Notes: a model not told the origin generated them from the sequence alone. A DNA stretch of 64,000 nt from Exiguobacterium sp. AM39-5BH (GCF_003467445.1 NZ_QSGS01000002.1:1-64000), one strand, 5' to 3'; counted from the first letter of the stretch, positions 47,573 to 56,444 are shown. Translations and numbers: made by a program.

Positions 47573-48243
47573 CATCGCTCATATTTGACGAGCCAGTTCT
47601 CACCGTCGCGTCTCATCGTCGTCCCGAACCAGCCGGTCTTCAATAAGGCGACTTGTTGCTCCGTTGCACCCATGTCGATCCACATCGTGTCTCCGGTCGC
47701 TTCCCAGTCGCTGTGCAGTTCCTTCATAAAAATATAGCGTAACTTTCCGCCATACTTCGGTTTGAGGGCACCGATGCGAAGGCCGAGGGCGAACTTATCC
47801 TTCAGGCTCGGGATATTAAAAGGCGCCACGGTCGCACAGACGAGGTCGAACCGACTGCCATGTTCAAGCTCTTTCATGAGTAGCCTACCGAGATACTGTT
47901 GCAGACCGTAGCCGCGGTAGTCCGGAAGGACGTTCGTCACTTCTTGATACAAAATGCGGTCGAGCGCATCAAGCGGGTAACCGATATCGTATCCTAGATG
48001 CTCCTCGTCGAGCGGTGGGATGAGCAGTGCGCGGAACGCGATCAGCCTGCCCTCATAATACGCCCCAATCAATGTGCGGTCAGTCAACAGCTTCACGAAC
48101 TCTTCGGTCGTAAGTGATTGATACTGACTTCCTTCGGTCAACGTGTCGATGACGGCCTGTTGCACCATCTCGACTTGTTCGAGCTCTGTCATCGTCAAAT
48201 AGTCGACCTCGATGTCGAGGCCGTTACAATCACCGCGCCACAT
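47572..48243 (-). CDS. GNAT acyltransferase, candidate amino-acid N-succinyltransferase
   Basis: A 223-residue GNAT protein. The acyl-CoA site is NVLPDYRGYGLQQYLGRLLM. It is not close to the common short GNATs: the C-terminal segment after LKDKFALGLRIGALKPKYGGKLRY is a family extension. Its first 14 bases overlap the racemase gene, so the two are translationally coupled. In Geobacillus the equivalent partner of N-succinylamino-acid racemase is a succinyltransferase acting on D-amino acids. That role is inferred from the neighbours. Ribosome binding site GGGGGC. Confidence 0.7.
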   Translation of the reverse strand: MWRGDCNGLDIEVDYLTMTELEQVEMVQQAVIDTLTEGSQYQSLTTEEFVKLLTDRTLIGAYYEGRLIAFRALLIPPLDEEHLGYDIGYPLDALDRILYQEVTNVLPDYRGYGLQQYLGRLLMKELEHGSRFDLVCATVAPFNIPSLKDKFALGLRIGALKPKYGGKLRYIFMKELHSDWEATGDTMWIDMGATEQQVALLKTGWFGTTMRRDGENWLVKYER

Positions 48244-49360
48244 GGTCTGCCCCCGCTACGACGTACGTCGCCGTCGTCAGACGTGACAAGACGGCCTCAT
48301 CGACGTCGACACCGAGACCTGGCCCATCGGACAGGCGGATGAACGGCAAGTCGTACATCAAGTTGCCGATGTCTTCGGCGAAACGAAGGGGACCTGTCAA
48401 CTCGACCGATTGGACGATTTTGCTCGAGAAGGCGACATGAAAGCCTGCACTCGAGGCGACCGACGACTCGACCATCGACCCGATTTGACACTCGATGCCC
48501 GACATTTCGGCCATATGCAAGAGTTTTTTCGCCGGGTAGATGCCGCCACACTTCATCAGTTTGATGTTCACTTTGTGGGCGGCCTGCATCATCGTCAACC
48601 GACGCATCTCCGTCATGCCGCGCACGCCTTCATCAATCATGAGTGGCACCGAGATTTTCCCTTTCACTTCGACCATTCCTTCAAAGTCGTCGGCCTTGAC
48701 CGGCTGTTCGACCCAATCGATCTGAAATGGCTCAAGCTGCTGCATCGCTTGGAGTGTCTTGGCGGCATTGACCCAGCCCTGATTGACGTCGACCCGAATC
48801 GGCACGTTTGGACCGACGGCACGCCGGACCGCCTCGACACGGCGTACGTCCGAGGCAACGTCGACACCAACTTTCATCTTGACGGCCGTGTACCCTTGTT
48901 CGATCTGTTCGCGAGCCTCGGCCGCCATCGCCTCCGGCTTGCCGATACTGAGGACGTGCGTGACCGGAAAGGCGTCGTGATAACGGCCACCGAGCAGATC
49001 ATACACCGGAAGCCCGAGCTTTTTCCCGACGACGTCATGACAGGCGATATCGAGCGCCGCCTTCGCCGCCGGCACGTCACGGATGGTCCGGTCCATCACG
49101 TCGTGAATCCGTTCCATCTGCATCGGGTTTTCGCCAATCAAGAGCGGTCCGAGCACATGTCGAATCACACTAATCGTACTATCGAGCGATTCACCCGTGA
49201 CGTGTTCATCGGCGACGGCCTCGCCATAGCCGACGTGACCACATTCGGTCGTCAATTTAACAATCACTGAGGGCATGTCGTCATAACGATGATAGCTGAC
49301 AATAAATGGGACCTTTAACGGCAATCGAATCGCAAACAGTTCAATCTTCTCTATTCTCAT
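48230..49360 (-). CDS. Enolase-superfamily racemase, N-succinyl-Arg/Lys racemase-like
   Basis: A 376-residue muconate-lactonising-type enzyme. Catalytic and metal residues in order: KMKVG (KxK pair), RVDVNQGW (Asp), WVEQP (Glu), MIDEG (Asp), and NIKLMKCGG (second Lys). The C-terminal GSMVESSVASSAGFHVAFS and the N-terminal AVADEHVTGES look like what I recall of the divergent N-succinyl-Arg/Lys racemase of Bacillus cereus. A dipeptide epimerase is the main alternative. The ATG at 49360 is seven bases after AAAGGAG. A GNAT gene overlaps it downstream and a regulator is divergent. Confidence 0.8.
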   Translation of the reverse strand: MRIEKIELFAIRLPLKVPFIVSYHRYDDMPSVIVKLTTECGHVGYGEAVADEHVTGESLDSTISVIRHVLGPLLIGENPMQMERIHDVMDRTIRDVPAAKAALDIACHDVVGKKLGLPVYDLLGGRYHDAFPVTHVLSIGKPEAMAAEAREQIEQGYTAVKMKVGVDVASDVRRVEAVRRAVGPNVPIRVDVNQGWVNAAKTLQAMQQLEPFQIDWVEQPVKADDFEGMVEVKGKISVPLMIDEGVRGMTEMRRLTMMQAAHKVNIKLMKCGGIYPAKKLLHMAEMSGIECQIGSMVESSVASSAGFHVAFSSKIVQSVELTGPLRFAEDIGNLMYDLPFIRLSDGPGLGVDVDEAVLSRLTTATYVVAGADHVAR

Positions 49361-49385
49361 ATCCATTCTCCTTTACTTCTTGTAA

Positions 49386-49418
49386 GTCGTTAGCTATATT
49401 GTCGTTAAATAGTCGTTA
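49386..49418. promoter_or_regulatory. Three GTCGTTA repeats between racemase and regulator genes
   Basis: GTCGTTA occurs at 49386-49392, 49401-49407 and 49412-49418. The last two are 11 bases apart within TTGTCGTTAAATAGTCGTTA. The same tandem arrangement occurs before nhaC. Probably the operator of the divergent regulator. Confidence 0.65.
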
Positions 49419-49438
49419 AATTGCAAGGAGGAGTTCTC

Positions 49439-50632
49439 ATGTCCATCCATATCGCCATCGTCGGATCGCACGAATTTCTGAAGACGATTCGTTCGCTCCG
49501 TACAACAGAGGATGTCCGGTTCGCTTATCATCCGTATGAACACCCAGACGAGGCAGCGACCATCGCTCAAACGCTTGGCTCGTTCGACGGCGTCTTCTTT
49601 TCCGGCTCGTTCCCGTTCGCCTATGCGACCCCTCATCTTACCCACAAGGCGGCGCATCACGTCGTTCAAGACGAGACTGTCCTCTTGACGACGCTACTCT
49701 ATGCGACGCTCACCCATTCCGTGTCGCTCGATCAAGTATCCATCGACTTGGTCGACCCAGAACGGCTGACGTCGATTCTCGACTCATTCCCAAAGGAACG
49801 GGGCACACCCGCCGTGATGCGAATCCATCCCGAGCTCGCCTTCGAGGATGTCACTGCCTTTCATACGAGTCATCAAGCCGGACATACGAAATTGGCCATC
49901 ACGAGCATTGAGCGGGTACATCATGAGCTCGTCCGTGCCGGCTTCAATAGTCAACTGATGATTGAGCCGACAGCGACCATCAAGCACCATCTCGACCAGC
50001 TGATTCAACAAGTTCGGCAACAGTTGGCTGATGCCGCCCAGTTCGCCATCATCCGCTACGCCACGGACGATATGACGTTACGTGACCACCTCGCCTCGGT
50101 CCGGTATCTCGGTGGACATCTCGAGTCCGCCGAGGACCGTCACATTACAGTATTGACGACTAAAGGTGAAGTGATGAACGCGTTCGGTGAAGATACACTC
50201 GTACCGAACGGGACGTACCGCATTGGAATCGGTTATGGCACGGACTATCAACAGGCGGACGAGCATGCTCAAATTGCCTTGTCTGCCGCAAGTAAAGAGC
50301 GCATCCGCATCGTCGATGATTCCAAACGATTATCGTTCCCGACCCGTGACGCGCACATCCCGTATCGCGTGACGGAACAACTTGCCTTCGACTTCATCAA
50401 ACAAGCCGGAGTCAGCCCCGTCAATATCGGGAAGGTTTTACATTTTGCCAAACGAAAGCACGAGTTTACGGCTAAAGAGTTGACCGACTATCTCGAGGTG
50501 ACGCGACGGACGACGGAACGGCTCATCAAAAAACTTCATGACGCGCGTATCGTCGATGTGATTGGCGAAGAGATGAGCTATGGCCAAGGCCGGCCTCGCG
50601 CCGTCTATAAATTCAATTTCCCGACCTCATGA
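49439..50632 (+). CDS. Transcriptional regulator with C-terminal winged helix, family not recognised
   Basis: A 397-residue protein. The C-terminal 65 residues form a winged helix-turn-helix (HEFTAKELTDYLEVTRRTTERLIKKLHDARIVD in part, residues near 335-368). A middle part around residues 200-290 (QFAIIRYATDDMTL then TYRIGIGYGTDYQQADEHAQIAL) has the look of a nucleotidyl-cyclase or GTP-cyclohydrolase-III-like fold. The first 190 residues are unassigned. It is divergent from the racemase gene and upstream of nhaC and M20, so it most likely senses an amino acid or acyl amino acid. Ribosome binding site GGAGG; start at 49439. Confidence 0.72.
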   Translation: MSIHIAIVGSHEFLKTIRSLRTTEDVRFAYHPYEHPDEAATIAQTLGSFDGVFFSGSFPFAYATPHLTHKAAHHVVQDETVLLTTLLYATLTHSVSLDQVSIDLVDPERLTSILDSFPKERGTPAVMRIHPELAFEDVTAFHTSHQAGHTKLAITSIERVHHELVRAGFNSQLMIEPTATIKHHLDQLIQQVRQQLADAAQFAIIRYATDDMTLRDHLASVRYLGGHLESAEDRHITVLTTKGEVMNAFGEDTLVPNGTYRIGIGYGTDYQQADEHAQIALSAASKERIRIVDDSKRLSFPTRDAHIPYRVTEQLAFDFIKQAGVSPVNIGKVLHFAKRKHEFTAKELTDYLEVTRRTTERLIKKLHDARIVDVIGEEMSYGQGRPRAVYKFNFPTS

Positions 50633-50649
50633 GGCCGGGAAATTTTTTA
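50615..50649. terminator. Terminator between regulator and nhaC
   Basis: AATTTCCCG-ACCTCATGAGGC-CGGGAAATT followed by TTTTT. It overlaps the regulator stop and faces the nhaC stop. Confidence 0.8.
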
Positions 50650-52074
50650 TTGCGCCGCTTGTTGTTCAATTGGTGGTTCTGCACTCAACACGGCGATCCG
50701 TTCAATCGTGAAACCTGTGAACGCATACATGATTGAAATGACCGGAACGACAAAGTTTAAGATAGCGTACGGCGCGTATTCGAACGCCCCGACGCCGAGT
50801 GTCCCGAGAATGAACACGCCGCACGTATTCCACGGGATGAAGACCGACGTGAGCGTGCCGCCATCTTCAAGCGCTCGCGACAAGTTTTTCGAATGCAGCC
50901 CCATCTTCTCGTAGGCACTGGCGAACATGCGTGACGGTACGACAATCGAGATGTATTGTTCGGAACAAGAGGCGTTCGTCGCGAACGCCGCTAAAATCGT
51001 TGACGCGACCATCGAACCAGCCGTCTTTGCCAGCTTGACGATTTGATTCATGATCGACTGGAGCATGCCCGAGTACTCTAATATCCCTCCGAACGTCATC
51101 GCGACGATCGTCATCGAGACGGTATACATCATCGCATCGAGACCACCCCGACTGAACAAGTTATCGACCAATTCATTGCCGGTATCGATCACGTATCCAC
51201 TTTGGAGCGCGCCGACACTGTCGGACAGCGAGCCACCTTGGACGATGACTTGCGCCAAAAAGCCAAGGGAGATGCCGACGACGAGCGCTGGTATGGCCGG
51301 TACTTTTTTCGCGACGAGCGCGATGACGGAGAGCGGGATCATGAGCAACCACGGTGAAATGACAAAGCTATCCTTTAAAATAGCGAGCGTCTGCACGATC
51401 TCCGACGAATCCGTCGTCGTCTCACTGAAACGGCGACCGAGCCACCAATATGCGCCAAGGGCGATAATCAGCCCCGGGATGGTCGTGTGCAGCATGTGAC
51501 GAATATGTACAAAAAGGTCGGTATGTGTCAAACCTGCCGCCAAGTTTGTCGTATCCGACAGCGGCGACATCTTGTCCCCAAAATAAGCACCTGAAATAAC
51601 GGCCCCGGCGACCATCGGTGCTGGTATCCCCATACTAAGCCCGATGCCCATCCCGGCGACGCCAATCGTTCCCATCGTCGACCACGAACTGCCGATTGAT
51701 AAAGCGACGACCGCACAGATGATACAAATCGTGACGAGGAAGTAGGCGGGTGAAATGATAGTCAGCCCATAATAAATCATCGTCGCGACAACGCCTCCCC
51801 CAATCCACGCCCCAATCGTCAAACCGACCAAGATGATGATGACGACCGCCGGCAAGGCGAGCCGAATCCCCTTGTACATCATCTCTTCAATCTCTTTCCA
51901 CTTATACCCGTGTCGCCAAGCGACGAGTGCCGCCACCGCAGTCCCGATGATAAGCGGAATATGCGGACCTTGTTCCAATAGGACGATGGCTACGAGCATT
52001 ACCCCGATCATGACAAGTAGCGGCAATACCGCCCAGTGAAGCTTCATGTCTACCTTGTTCCCCTGTTGTTCCAT
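50647..52074 (-). CDS. NhaC-family Na+-coupled transporter
   Basis: A 475-residue membrane protein with about twelve helices, of the NhaC family. Landmarks: LSIGSSWSTMGTIGVAGMGIG, then GAYFGDKMSPLSDTTNLAAGL, and ATNASCSEQYISIVVPSRM. The NhaC family includes Na+/H+ antiporters and Na+-linked exchangers of organic acids or amino acids. The shared operator motif and place in the racemase cluster suggest import of an amino acid or acyl amino acid. A cre site and two GTCGTTA-type repeats lie in its promoter region. Ribosome binding site GGGGAGG. Confidence 0.9.
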   Translation of the reverse strand: MEQQGNKVDMKLHWAVLPLLVMIGVMLVAIVLLEQGPHIPLIIGTAVAALVAWRHGYKWKEIEEMMYKGIRLALPAVVIIILVGLTIGAWIGGGVVATMIYYGLTIISPAYFLVTICIICAVVALSIGSSWSTMGTIGVAGMGIGLSMGIPAPMVAGAVISGAYFGDKMSPLSDTTNLAAGLTHTDLFVHIRHMLHTTIPGLIIALGAYWWLGRRFSETTTDSSEIVQTLAILKDSFVISPWLLMIPLSVIALVAKKVPAIPALVVGISLGFLAQVIVQGGSLSDSVGALQSGYVIDTGNELVDNLFSRGGLDAMMYTVSMTIVAMTFGGILEYSGMLQSIMNQIVKLAKTAGSMVASTILAAFATNASCSEQYISIVVPSRMFASAYEKMGLHSKNLSRALEDGGTLTSVFIPWNTCGVFILGTLGVGAFEYAPYAILNFVVPVISIMYAFTGFTIERIAVLSAEPPIEQQAAQ

Positions 52075-52109
52075 GTGTCTTCCTCCCCGATAGCGAAAGA
52101 TTCTGAATT

Positions 52110-52127
52110 GTCGTTATATTGTCGCTA
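52110..52127. promoter_or_regulatory. GTCGTTA/GTCGCTA tandem repeats upstream of nhaC
   Basis: TTGTCGTTATATTGTCGCTA has two copies 11 bases apart, the same spacing as at 49401-49418. Probable second operator of the regulator encoded at 49439-50632. Confidence 0.65.
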
Positions 52128-52136
52128 ATAAGATGA

Positions 52137-52151
52137 TGATAACGCTTACAT
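52137..52151. promoter_or_regulatory. cre site upstream of nhaC
   Basis: On the minus strand ATGTAAGCGTTATCA fits WTGNAANCGNWNNCW at all 15 positions. It lies about 65 bases before the nhaC start, next to the tandem repeats. Confidence 0.6.
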
Positions 52152-52165
52152 GAAGAGATAGCAAT

Positions 52166-52203
52166 AAAAAAATGAACGGAAGCGAATTCGCCTCGTTCAT
52201 TTC
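52166..52203 (-). terminator. Terminator after M20 amidohydrolase
   Basis: AAATGAACG-(GAAGCGAATTCGCCT)-CGTTCATTT with seven Ts on the minus strand. It overlaps the M20 stop codon, so nhaC is likely transcribed separately. Confidence 0.8.
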
Positions 52204-53306
52204 GTCGTCTCGATCGCATGGACGGCCCGTCGTAACGTATCTGCGAGCAGGCCGGCTGCTTCCGGCAGCACTTTCCGGTCAAACGTCATCTGCGGATGAT
52301 GAAGCCCTGGCGTCAAGTTTGCCCCGATTCCAATCATCGTCGCATCGAGTGACGGCTTTTCCACTGTATAGAAATGAAAATCGTCGCTCCCTGACGTGAT
52401 GATGCGGTCAATGAGCGCATCATCTCCGAACCGCTCGCTAATCGCTTCTGCCGCATAGCGGCTCGAACGCTCGCCAATCAAGGCGCCGGGGGTAAAATCT
52501 TGCCACTCCCAGTCAATCGTCACCCCGTGCAGGATAGCGATCTGATGCAACATCGTCTCGACCCGGTCACGCAGCTCGAGCAGTTTCTTGTTCTGTTGGG
52601 CCCGGACGTCAATCGAGAAAGTCGCGTTTCCAGGAATGATATTCAAATTGTCACTTCCGGCTTGGACGCCCGTCAATTTAATCGAATGCGGCTCGAACGG
52701 TGACAAGTAGATGCTTTTGAGCGATTGTTGAATCGTGAAGATGACGTCTAACGCGTTCTGACCTTGATGCGGTCGCGCGCCATGAGCATCGTCCCCGCTG
52801 ATGCTACCTTTCAAGAAGAACGCGGCCCCGTGTTGAATCGCAGCCGCATATTGACCGCGTTTTAATTCCTCGAGCGGACGTAAATGAATGCCGTACAGCT
52901 GACTGACGTCTTGTAACGCCCCGTGCCGAATCATCGCGAGCGACCCGTTGCCTTGTTCTTCAGCCGGTTGGAAAATAAATCGGACCCGTTTCGGCAACTG
53001 TTCGTGTCGCAACTCATCAAGTGCACCGAGCACCATGCTGATATTAGCATCGTGGCCGCACGAATGGTTGGCTTGGAACGCCCCATCAACTTGTTGCCAT
53101 AATGCGTCGATGTCGGCTCGGACAGCGATGACATCATCTCCCTCACCAATCTCGGCGATGACGCCGGTGACGTCGGCAAACGTCTCGTGTCGGACTTGCC
53201 ATGACGTCAAAATATCAGCAATCGTCTTCGTCGTCTCGATTTCTTTCCAGCTCACTTCGGGATGAGCATGAAAATGCTCAAACCAGTTTAATACGTTCGT
53301 CGTCAT
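52197..53306 (-). CDS. M20D-family amidohydrolase (N-acyl-amino-acid deacylase-like)
   Basis: A 369-residue binuclear metallo-hydrolase. Metal and catalytic residues: HPEVSWKE at the start, ADIDAL, SCGHDANI (Cys and His ligands), QPAEEQGNG (catalytic Glu), a dimerisation domain, and GLHHPQ near the end. It resembles Bacillus AmhX. Close relatives remove acyl groups from N-acyl-L-amino acids. In the known N-succinyl pathway an M20 enzyme releases the L-amino acid after racemisation. That role fits the neighbours but is not proven. Ribosome binding site GGGGG. Upstream is a DoxX-like gene in the same direction. Confidence 0.88.
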   Translation of the reverse strand: MTTNVLNWFEHFHAHPEVSWKEIETTKTIADILTSWQVRHETFADVTGVIAEIGEGDDVIAVRADIDALWQQVDGAFQANHSCGHDANISMVLGALDELRHEQLPKRVRFIFQPAEEQGNGSLAMIRHGALQDVSQLYGIHLRPLEELKRGQYAAAIQHGAAFFLKGSISGDDAHGARPHQGQNALDVIFTIQQSLKSIYLSPFEPHSIKLTGVQAGSDNLNIIPGNATFSIDVRAQQNKKLLELRDRVETMLHQIAILHGVTIDWEWQDFTPGALIGERSSRYAAEAISERFGDDALIDRIITSGSDDFHFYTVEKPSLDATMIGIGANLTPGLHHPQMTFDRKVLPEAAGLLADTLRRAVHAIETTK

Positions 53307-53326
53307 GATCGAACCCCCACATGTAC

Positions 53327-53671
53327 TTATATTTTCTTGACCCCTTTAATCAATACCCATTGCAGCGGCAAACGGGCCCACGTCACCCATTTCGGGAGTG
53401 ACATCTTGCCGAGTTTCGACGGGTTGAGCGCCATATTGATATTGGCCGGGAAGACGGCAATCAAAAATGCCGGTAACGTACGCTTTATGAACCGTGTCCC
53501 TTTGTTTGTGAGCAAGAGTGCGCCATAGATGACTTCGATGACACCGCTCGCCTGAACCATGAATCGTTTGAACGGCCATGATTTCGGAATAATCGACATG
53601 AACGCCCGTTCTTTGACGAAATGCATGATGCCGGCCCCTAACAATAACCCTCCATACAGTGTGCGAATCAA
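53327..53671 (-). CDS. DoxX-like small membrane protein
   Basis: A 114-residue protein with four hydrophobic segments: YGGLLLGAGIMHF at the N-terminus, ASGVIEVIYGALLL, TLPAFLIAVFPANINMAL and the tail WARLPLQWVLIKG. This is the DoxX/DoxD-like pattern. Its function in Bacillota is unsettled, with some links to redox or stress. The start is TTG at 53671, six bases after AGGAGGGG. It is 20 bases upstream of the M20 gene, so the two are probably one transcript. Confidence 0.8.
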   Translation of the reverse strand: MIRTLYGGLLLGAGIMHFVKERAFMSIIPKSWPFKRFMVQASGVIEVIYGALLLTNKGTRFIKRTLPAFLIAVFPANINMALNPSKLGKMSLPKWVTWARLPLQWVLIKGVKKI

Positions 53672-53700
53672 TAAAATCCCCTCCTTTTTCTAAGCATAAC

Positions 53701-53728
53701 AAAAAAGATGGGCTACGTGCCCATCTTT
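53701..53728 (-). terminator. Terminator of htrA
   Basis: AAAGATGGGC-TACGT-GCCCATCTTT with a T run on the minus strand. Confidence 0.85.
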
Positions 53729-54994
53729 ACAGTGCGTCTCCATTTGAGTTTTGAATCTCGACATCGACCGTCTCGGTCTTGCCGTCACGAACGTATTCGA
53801 TGGTCACCGTTCCGTCCGTATCGCGAATCAATTCACTTCGAAGGTCGATGAACGACGAAACGGCTTGATCATTGATTTTCACGATGACGTCGCGCGCTTC
53901 GAGTCCAGCTCGTGCGGCCGAGCTGTTCGCTTGCACTTCGACGATAATCGTACCGGCCGTCACCGACTCCGGCAAGTTGATTTGCTCGGTCAAGTACCGG
54001 GTGGGAACTCAGACACGTCTCGGAGCGACACGCCGAGCGACGGATGGTTCACTTCGCCCGTCTGTTCGATTTGATTGATGAGCGGCAAGGCGATATCGAC
54101 TGGAATCGAGAAGCCGACCCCTTCGACCGTTTCGGTCGCGATCTTCATCGAGTTGATGCCAATCAATTGGCCCGATTCGTTAATCAACGCACCACCGGAG
54201 TTACCCGGGTTGATGGCGGCATCCGTCTGGATGACCTCGGCGTTGAAATCAGCTTGTCCGTTTTCATCCGTATCGACCGGCACGAGACGGGACGTAGACG
54301 AAACGACGCCGCGCGTGACCGAGTTCTCGAACTGGCCGAGCGGATTACCGATGGCGATGACAGTCTGTCCAGGTTTTAATTCGCTCGACTTGCCAATCGT
54401 GATGACTGACGAGACTTTGTCCGCATCGACTTCGAGCACAGCCAAGTCGTATGTGGCGTCGCTCCCCATGAGCTTCGCGTCCGCTGTCGACCCGTCATTG
54501 AACGTCACGGTCAAACGGTCAGCACCGTTGACGACGTGATGGTTCGTGACGATATACGCCGAATCACCGTCTTTCTTATAGATGACCCCCGAGCCGACGC
54601 CGGCTTCGACTGACTCGTTCGATAGTCCGTTTGAGGCGAAATTGTTCACCGTCACGACGGCAGGTTGTGCGGTCGCGACCGCATCGGTGACAGAGCTGTC
54701 CGTTGTCGTCGACGTCGTCTGGACCGGCGACCCTTCCGACGTCACGTTCGTATCAGACACATTTGTCGGCACTTGATCGATGAACGGAAAAGCGATGGCG
54801 CCAGTCAAGACGGCCCCAATCACGCCGCCGACAAACCCAGGGAACATCCGGCCGACGAACGAAGGACGAGTCGGCTGTGGTGGGGTTGCACGTGGCGGTT
54901 CCTGTCGTTGTTCTGACGAGCCGAGCTCGGTATCGAGCCAATCCTCGCGGTGATTCTGTTCATTTGATTCTGTTGGACGATCATTGCGTTCCAT
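53727..54994 (-). CDS. htrA: HtrA/DegP-like membrane serine protease, frameshifted
   Basis: An envelope quality-control protease. N-terminal cytoplasmic part rich in charged residues, one transmembrane helix (PGFVGGVIGAVLTGAIAF), then the trypsin-like domain with His in VTNHHVVNGA, Asp in TYDLAVLEV and Ser in NPGNSGGALIN. The frame is lost just before the PDZ domain, at GGG near 53999-54001. One more base gives SEFPPRYLTEQINLPE and a 422-residue protein with a PDZ domain ending near NSNGDAL. The C-terminal half alone has no ribosome binding site, so one gene is meant. A CssRS-type control site was not found. Confidence 0.92.
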
Positions 54995-55115
54995 GTGTAA
55001 TCATCTCCTATATGATGTTTCCTCTTTGTTCTACCCTTAGTATAAGAGGCATAGTCATCGTTTTGCGGAAATGAAGCATCGATTACAAGATTCTTCACAA
55101 TTTGCGTCAATTGGG

Positions 55116-55934
55116 TCAGACGATGACGTTACGGAGCGTCCCGAGTCCCGTGATGCTCACTTCGACCGTGTCTCCTGATTGGAGATAGACGGGCGGCTTC
55201 ATACCGTGGCCGACGCCGGCCGGTGTGCCGGTCGCGATGATGTCTCCTGCTTCAAGTGTCATGCCTGTCGACAACGTCCGAATTAACTCTTCAATTGGGC
55301 GAATCATGTCCGCCGTCGACCCATCTTGACGTGTCTCGCCATTGACGACCGTTTGAATCGTGAGTGGGAACGAGAGTTCATCCGGTGTGACGATATATGG
55401 CCCCATCGGACAGAACGTATCGAACGATTTGCCGCGGAAAAACTGGACGTGTTGTTTTTGCACATCCCTGGCCGTGATGTCGTTCAGAATCGTGTAACCA
55501 AAAATATGGGCATCGACGTCGTCAATATCTCGCCCTGATTTCCCGATAATGACGGCGAGTTCGCCTTCATAGTCGAGCTGGTCGGTCAATTCGGGGTGAC
55601 GTTCGACGACAGCCTCTGGGCCGACGACCGAGGTTGGCGCTTTCGTGAAGATGACGAGCTTACCGGCCCCCGCCGTATCCATCTCTTTCACATGCTCCTC
55701 GTAATTTTTCCCGATACAGATGACATTTTTGAGCGGACGATACGGTGCGACGAACGTGACGTCTTGAAGCGCCAGCCTTGGCGCGACATCTAGATCGACA
55801 TCCGGTTCAAACTCACGCGCGATGACTTCTAACAGCGAAGTCGTATGTAATTGGTCACTGACGTCATAGACGAACTCGCCTGCCACGACACCGACCCTTT
55901 GCTCTCCTTCAACTTGAAAACTACACCATTTCAT
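55116..55934 (-). CDS. Fumarylacetoacetate hydrolase family protein
   Basis: A 272-residue FAH-fold enzyme. Metal-binding segments: the Glu in LDYEGELAVIIGK, and NDITARDVQ; also CIGKNYEEHVKEM and the conserved IATGTPAGVG. Relatives are oxaloacetate decarboxylases, acylpyruvases and fumarylpyruvate hydrolases; B. subtilis YisK and YflL are close types. No catabolic cluster surrounds it. I use the ATG at 55934 after AAAGGGGG. Confidence 0.9.
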   Translation of the reverse strand: MKWCSFQVEGEQRVGVVAGEFVYDVSDQLHTTSLLEVIAREFEPDVDLDVAPRLALQDVTFVAPYRPLKNVICIGKNYEEHVKEMDTAGAGKLVIFTKAPTSVVGPEAVVERHPELTDQLDYEGELAVIIGKSGRDIDDVDAHIFGYTILNDITARDVQKQHVQFFRGKSFDTFCPMGPYIVTPDELSFPLTIQTVVNGETRQDGSTADMIRPIEELIRTLSTGMTLEAGDIIATGTPAGVGHGMKPPVYLQSGDTVEVSITGLGTLRNVIV

Positions 55935-55962
55935 CAAAATTCCCCCTTTTTTGCTAGTATAC

Positions 55963-55989
55963 AAAAAATCGGGACGCGACGGCCCCGAT
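55963..55989 (-). terminator. Terminator of nrdDG
   Basis: AATCGGGGCCGTCGCGTCCCGATT and a run of six T on the minus strand, at the nrdG stop. Confidence 0.8.
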
Positions 55990-56444
55990 TACGCTTTGTT
56001 TAAGTAAATAATCCGCTGGTTGCTCGATCCCCGAAACCGTAGCGACCGGTCCATGAGCGGCTGTTCGAAACGCCCATCGACGAGCACATCGGCACGGTCG
56101 AGCACGTTTGTGACGAATTCGTCGTTCATGGCTTGCAACTGTTCGAATGTATAGCCCGTGTACACCCATACGTTTTTTTGAAGCGTCTTGCACCCGTCGA
56201 CGAGCCGGGCCAGTGCTTCCGGTTGCAGGAACGGCTCTCCACCCGAGACGGTGACGCCGTCCCAGCCGGATCGTTCGATTCGGGTGAGGAGTTCTTCGAT
56301 TGTCACCTCTTCGCCGCCGCACGGGTTCCACGATTCGGGATTGTGACATCCGGGACAGCGATGCGGACATCCCGCCGTAAAGATGACCGTGCGAATGCCT
56401 GGACCGTCGACGACCGATTCGTCAAGTACGGATAGGACGCGCAT
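55989..56444 (-). CDS. nrdG: Anaerobic ribonucleotide reductase activating enzyme
   Basis: A 151-residue radical SAM protein. The cluster motif CPHRCPGC (CxxxCxxC) is near residue 26, and the SAM-binding GGEP follows in TVSGGEPFLQ. It makes the glycyl radical on NrdD. It overlaps the nrdD 3' end by 23 bases, so the two are translated together. Ends at its own terminator. Confidence 0.95.
   Translation of the reverse strand: MRVLSVLDESVVDGPGIRTVIFTAGCPHRCPGCHNPESWNPCGGEEVTIEELLTRIERSGWDGVTVSGGEPFLQPEALARLVDGCKTLQKNVWVYTGYTFEQLQAMNDEFVTNVLDRADVLVDGRFEQPLMDRSLRFRGSSNQRIIYLNKA

Noticed and set aside
47572..49360. Calling the racemase MenC or dipeptide epimerase
   Set aside because: No menaquinone or murein-peptide genes nearby; the C-terminal block GSMVESSVASSAGF fits the N-succinyl-Arg/Lys type better. 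Epimerase stays as the alternative.
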